The notes under the pieces: model-generated
Told to the model about the DNA's origin: nothing
The model's input: only the letters and a program-made list of their open reading frames with translations
The model's database searches: none
Assembly (NCBI GenBank): GCA_041749075.1
Contig: JBGTBY010000035.1
Location: 1 to 64,000, forward strand
Reading direction: 5' to 3'
Origin: CAMTWZ01 sp041749075
Lineage (GTDB): Bacteria; Bacteroidota; Rhodothermia; Balneolales; HLUCCA01
DNA length: 64,000 nt
Made by a program: the position numbers and the translations under genes
In this document: piece after piece, positions 63,114 through 64,000 of the stretch
How positions within the stretch are numbered: the first letter of the stretch is position 1
Layout: the number at the start of each line of letters is the position of its first letter

Positions 63114-64000
63114 GTTCACATCGTCTACCCGATCGTGTAGCATCCTACCTCAGCGAGATCCGCTCCCGGAATTCCGACATAAATGCGTTCGTTCGTGTCT
63201 ATGAAGAGGATGCGATGCGTCAAGCGGATGCCGTACAAACAAAAATCGATGCCGGCACCGCCGGACCGCTCGCAGGTACCGTCATAGGTATCAAAGACCT
63301 GATCAGCGAGAAGGGGAAGGTCACTAGTTGCGCATCCAACATCCTCAAGAATTTCGAAGCGGTGTACGATGCCACTGTCATTGAACGCCTGAAAGCCGCC
63401 GACGCCGTACTCATCGGACGTACCAACATGGACGAATTCGCCATGGGCTCGTCCAATGAAAACAGTATCTACGGACCAACCCGCAATCCGCACGACACCA
63501 ATCGCGTACCCGGTGGCTCATCCGGTGGAAGCGCTGCGGCTGTTGCGGCCCGTTTCTGCGACGCCACCCTGGGCTCCGACACCGGTGGCTCCATCCGCCA
63601 ACCAGCCGGTTTCTGCGGAGTGGTGGGCATCAAACCGAGTTACGGACGGGTTTCCCGCTACGGATTGGTGGCGTATGCCTCGTCATTCGATAGCATCGGT
63701 CCGATAGCGACGACGGTAAAGGATGCCGCAACGATTTTGGAAGTCATCGCCGGTCGCGATGTCAACGACATGACAAGTTCCGATAAACCAGTTCCCGTTT
63801 ATTCCGATTCGGTTGGAAAATCGGTCAAAGGTCTGCGGATCGGCATGCCAGAGGAGTATTTCGGAGAAGGATTGGATTCCGAAATCCGAGCACGCATCGA
63901 AGCGCTCATCCAGCAATTCGAATCGGAAGGGGCTGAAATCGTTCCGATCCACCTTCCAAACACGCCTTATGCCATCGCCACCTATTATATCTTAGCTACT
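63110..64000 (+). CDS. gatA: Aspartyl/glutamyl-tRNA amidotransferase subunit A (partial, runs off the window)
   Basis: 297 codons from the GTG at 63110, open to the window end. The amidase signature is complete: TVIGIKDLISEKG (catalytic Lys), PGGSSGGSAAAVAARF and LGSDTGGSIRQPAGFCGVVGIKP (cis-Ser and nucleophile Ser), then YGRVSRYGLVAYASSFDSIGPIA. GatA releases ammonia from glutamine for GatCAB, which amidates Glu-tRNA-Gln and Asp-tRNA-Asn. Its start overlaps the tatA stop. The last 180 or so residues are outside the window. Confidence 0.95.
   Translation, partial: MSSHRLPDRVASYLSEIRSRNSDINAFVRVYEEDAMRQADAVQTKIDAGTAGPLAGTVIGIKDLISEKGKVTSCASNILKNFEAVYDATVIERLKAADAVLIGRTNMDEFAMGSSNENSIYGPTRNPHDTNRVPGGSSGGSAAAVAARFCDATLGSDTGGSIRQPAGFCGVVGIKPSYGRVSRYGLVAYASSFDSIGPIATTVKDAATILEVIAGRDVNDMTSSDKPVPVYSDSVGKSVKGLRIGMPEEYFGEGLDSEIRARIEALIQQFESEGAEIVPIHLPNTPYAIATYYILAT

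Overview
The window looks like a compact, roughly half-GC genome of the Bacteroidota/Rhodothermota/Balneolota/Ignavibacteria type (FCB group); I cannot place it further. The signs are three intact secreted proteins ending in an 'NYPNPFNPST'-type type IX secretion (T9SS) C-terminal domain, a recurring TAnnTTTG-like -7 promoter box, Omp85 and patatin-barrel outer-membrane proteins, and a zapA-6S-like RNA-ymdB arrangement. Genes are tightly packed, with many ATGA overlaps and several convergent pairs whose stop codons touch or overlap. No rRNA, CRISPR or prophage was seen.

Layout. 1-3.5 kb: the end of an IS256-like element on the left edge interrupts a beta-helix protein gene, followed by a large modular T9SS-secreted protein. 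3.5-12 kb: a HisKA_2-type histidine kinase, Tex, an inositol-monophosphatase-family enzyme, an M1-aminopeptidase-like protein without its catalytic domain, and a NatA/NatB-type ABC exporter. 12.1-14.9 kb: glycogen synthesis (glgA-glgC). 14.8-18.4 kb: a CotH-like secreted protein whose start codon directly abuts that of a divergent thioredoxin-fold gene, then a GDPD lipoprotein. 18.4-22.3 kb: a four-gene unit (esterase, RimK-like ATP-grasp, circularly permuted ATP-grasp, class I glutamine amidotransferase), the best candidate here for an undescribed biosynthetic system. 22.2-33.4 kb: patatin/Omp85-type protein, PEP carboxylase, DUF4097-like protein, 7TM-SpoIIE phosphatase, beta-barrel protein, M28 peptidase.

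33.5-43.3 kb is a long minus-strand translation and cell-division block: tRNA-Val, thrS, infC (ATT start), rpmI, rplT, a terminator, pheS, pheT, a small coiled-coil gene, zapA, a 6S-like RNA, ymdB, a LolD-type ATPase and a TPR membrane protein. 43.3-44.9 kb holds nusB and ychF. 45-49.8 kb is a minus-strand unit (glycosyltransferase, deoC, aldehyde dehydrogenase, a half-length aldehyde dehydrogenase, SPOR protein) that fits deoxyribose-phosphate breakdown and contains AT-rich repeats. 49.8-54.3 kb: a YfcE-like phosphoesterase, a T9SS-secreted GH81 beta-1,3-glucanase and a small outer-membrane protein. 54.3-62.8 kb is one tightly packed minus-strand run: DUF2795, Omp85, cyclic-nucleotide-binding protein, RlmD, CrtI-like desaturase, acyltransferase, GltS-like symporter. 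The right edge has tatA and the 5' part of gatA, which runs off the window.

Across the window a TA(T/C)CTTTG-like box sits only 3-5 nt before several start codons, which suggests that leaderless transcripts are common in this organism.
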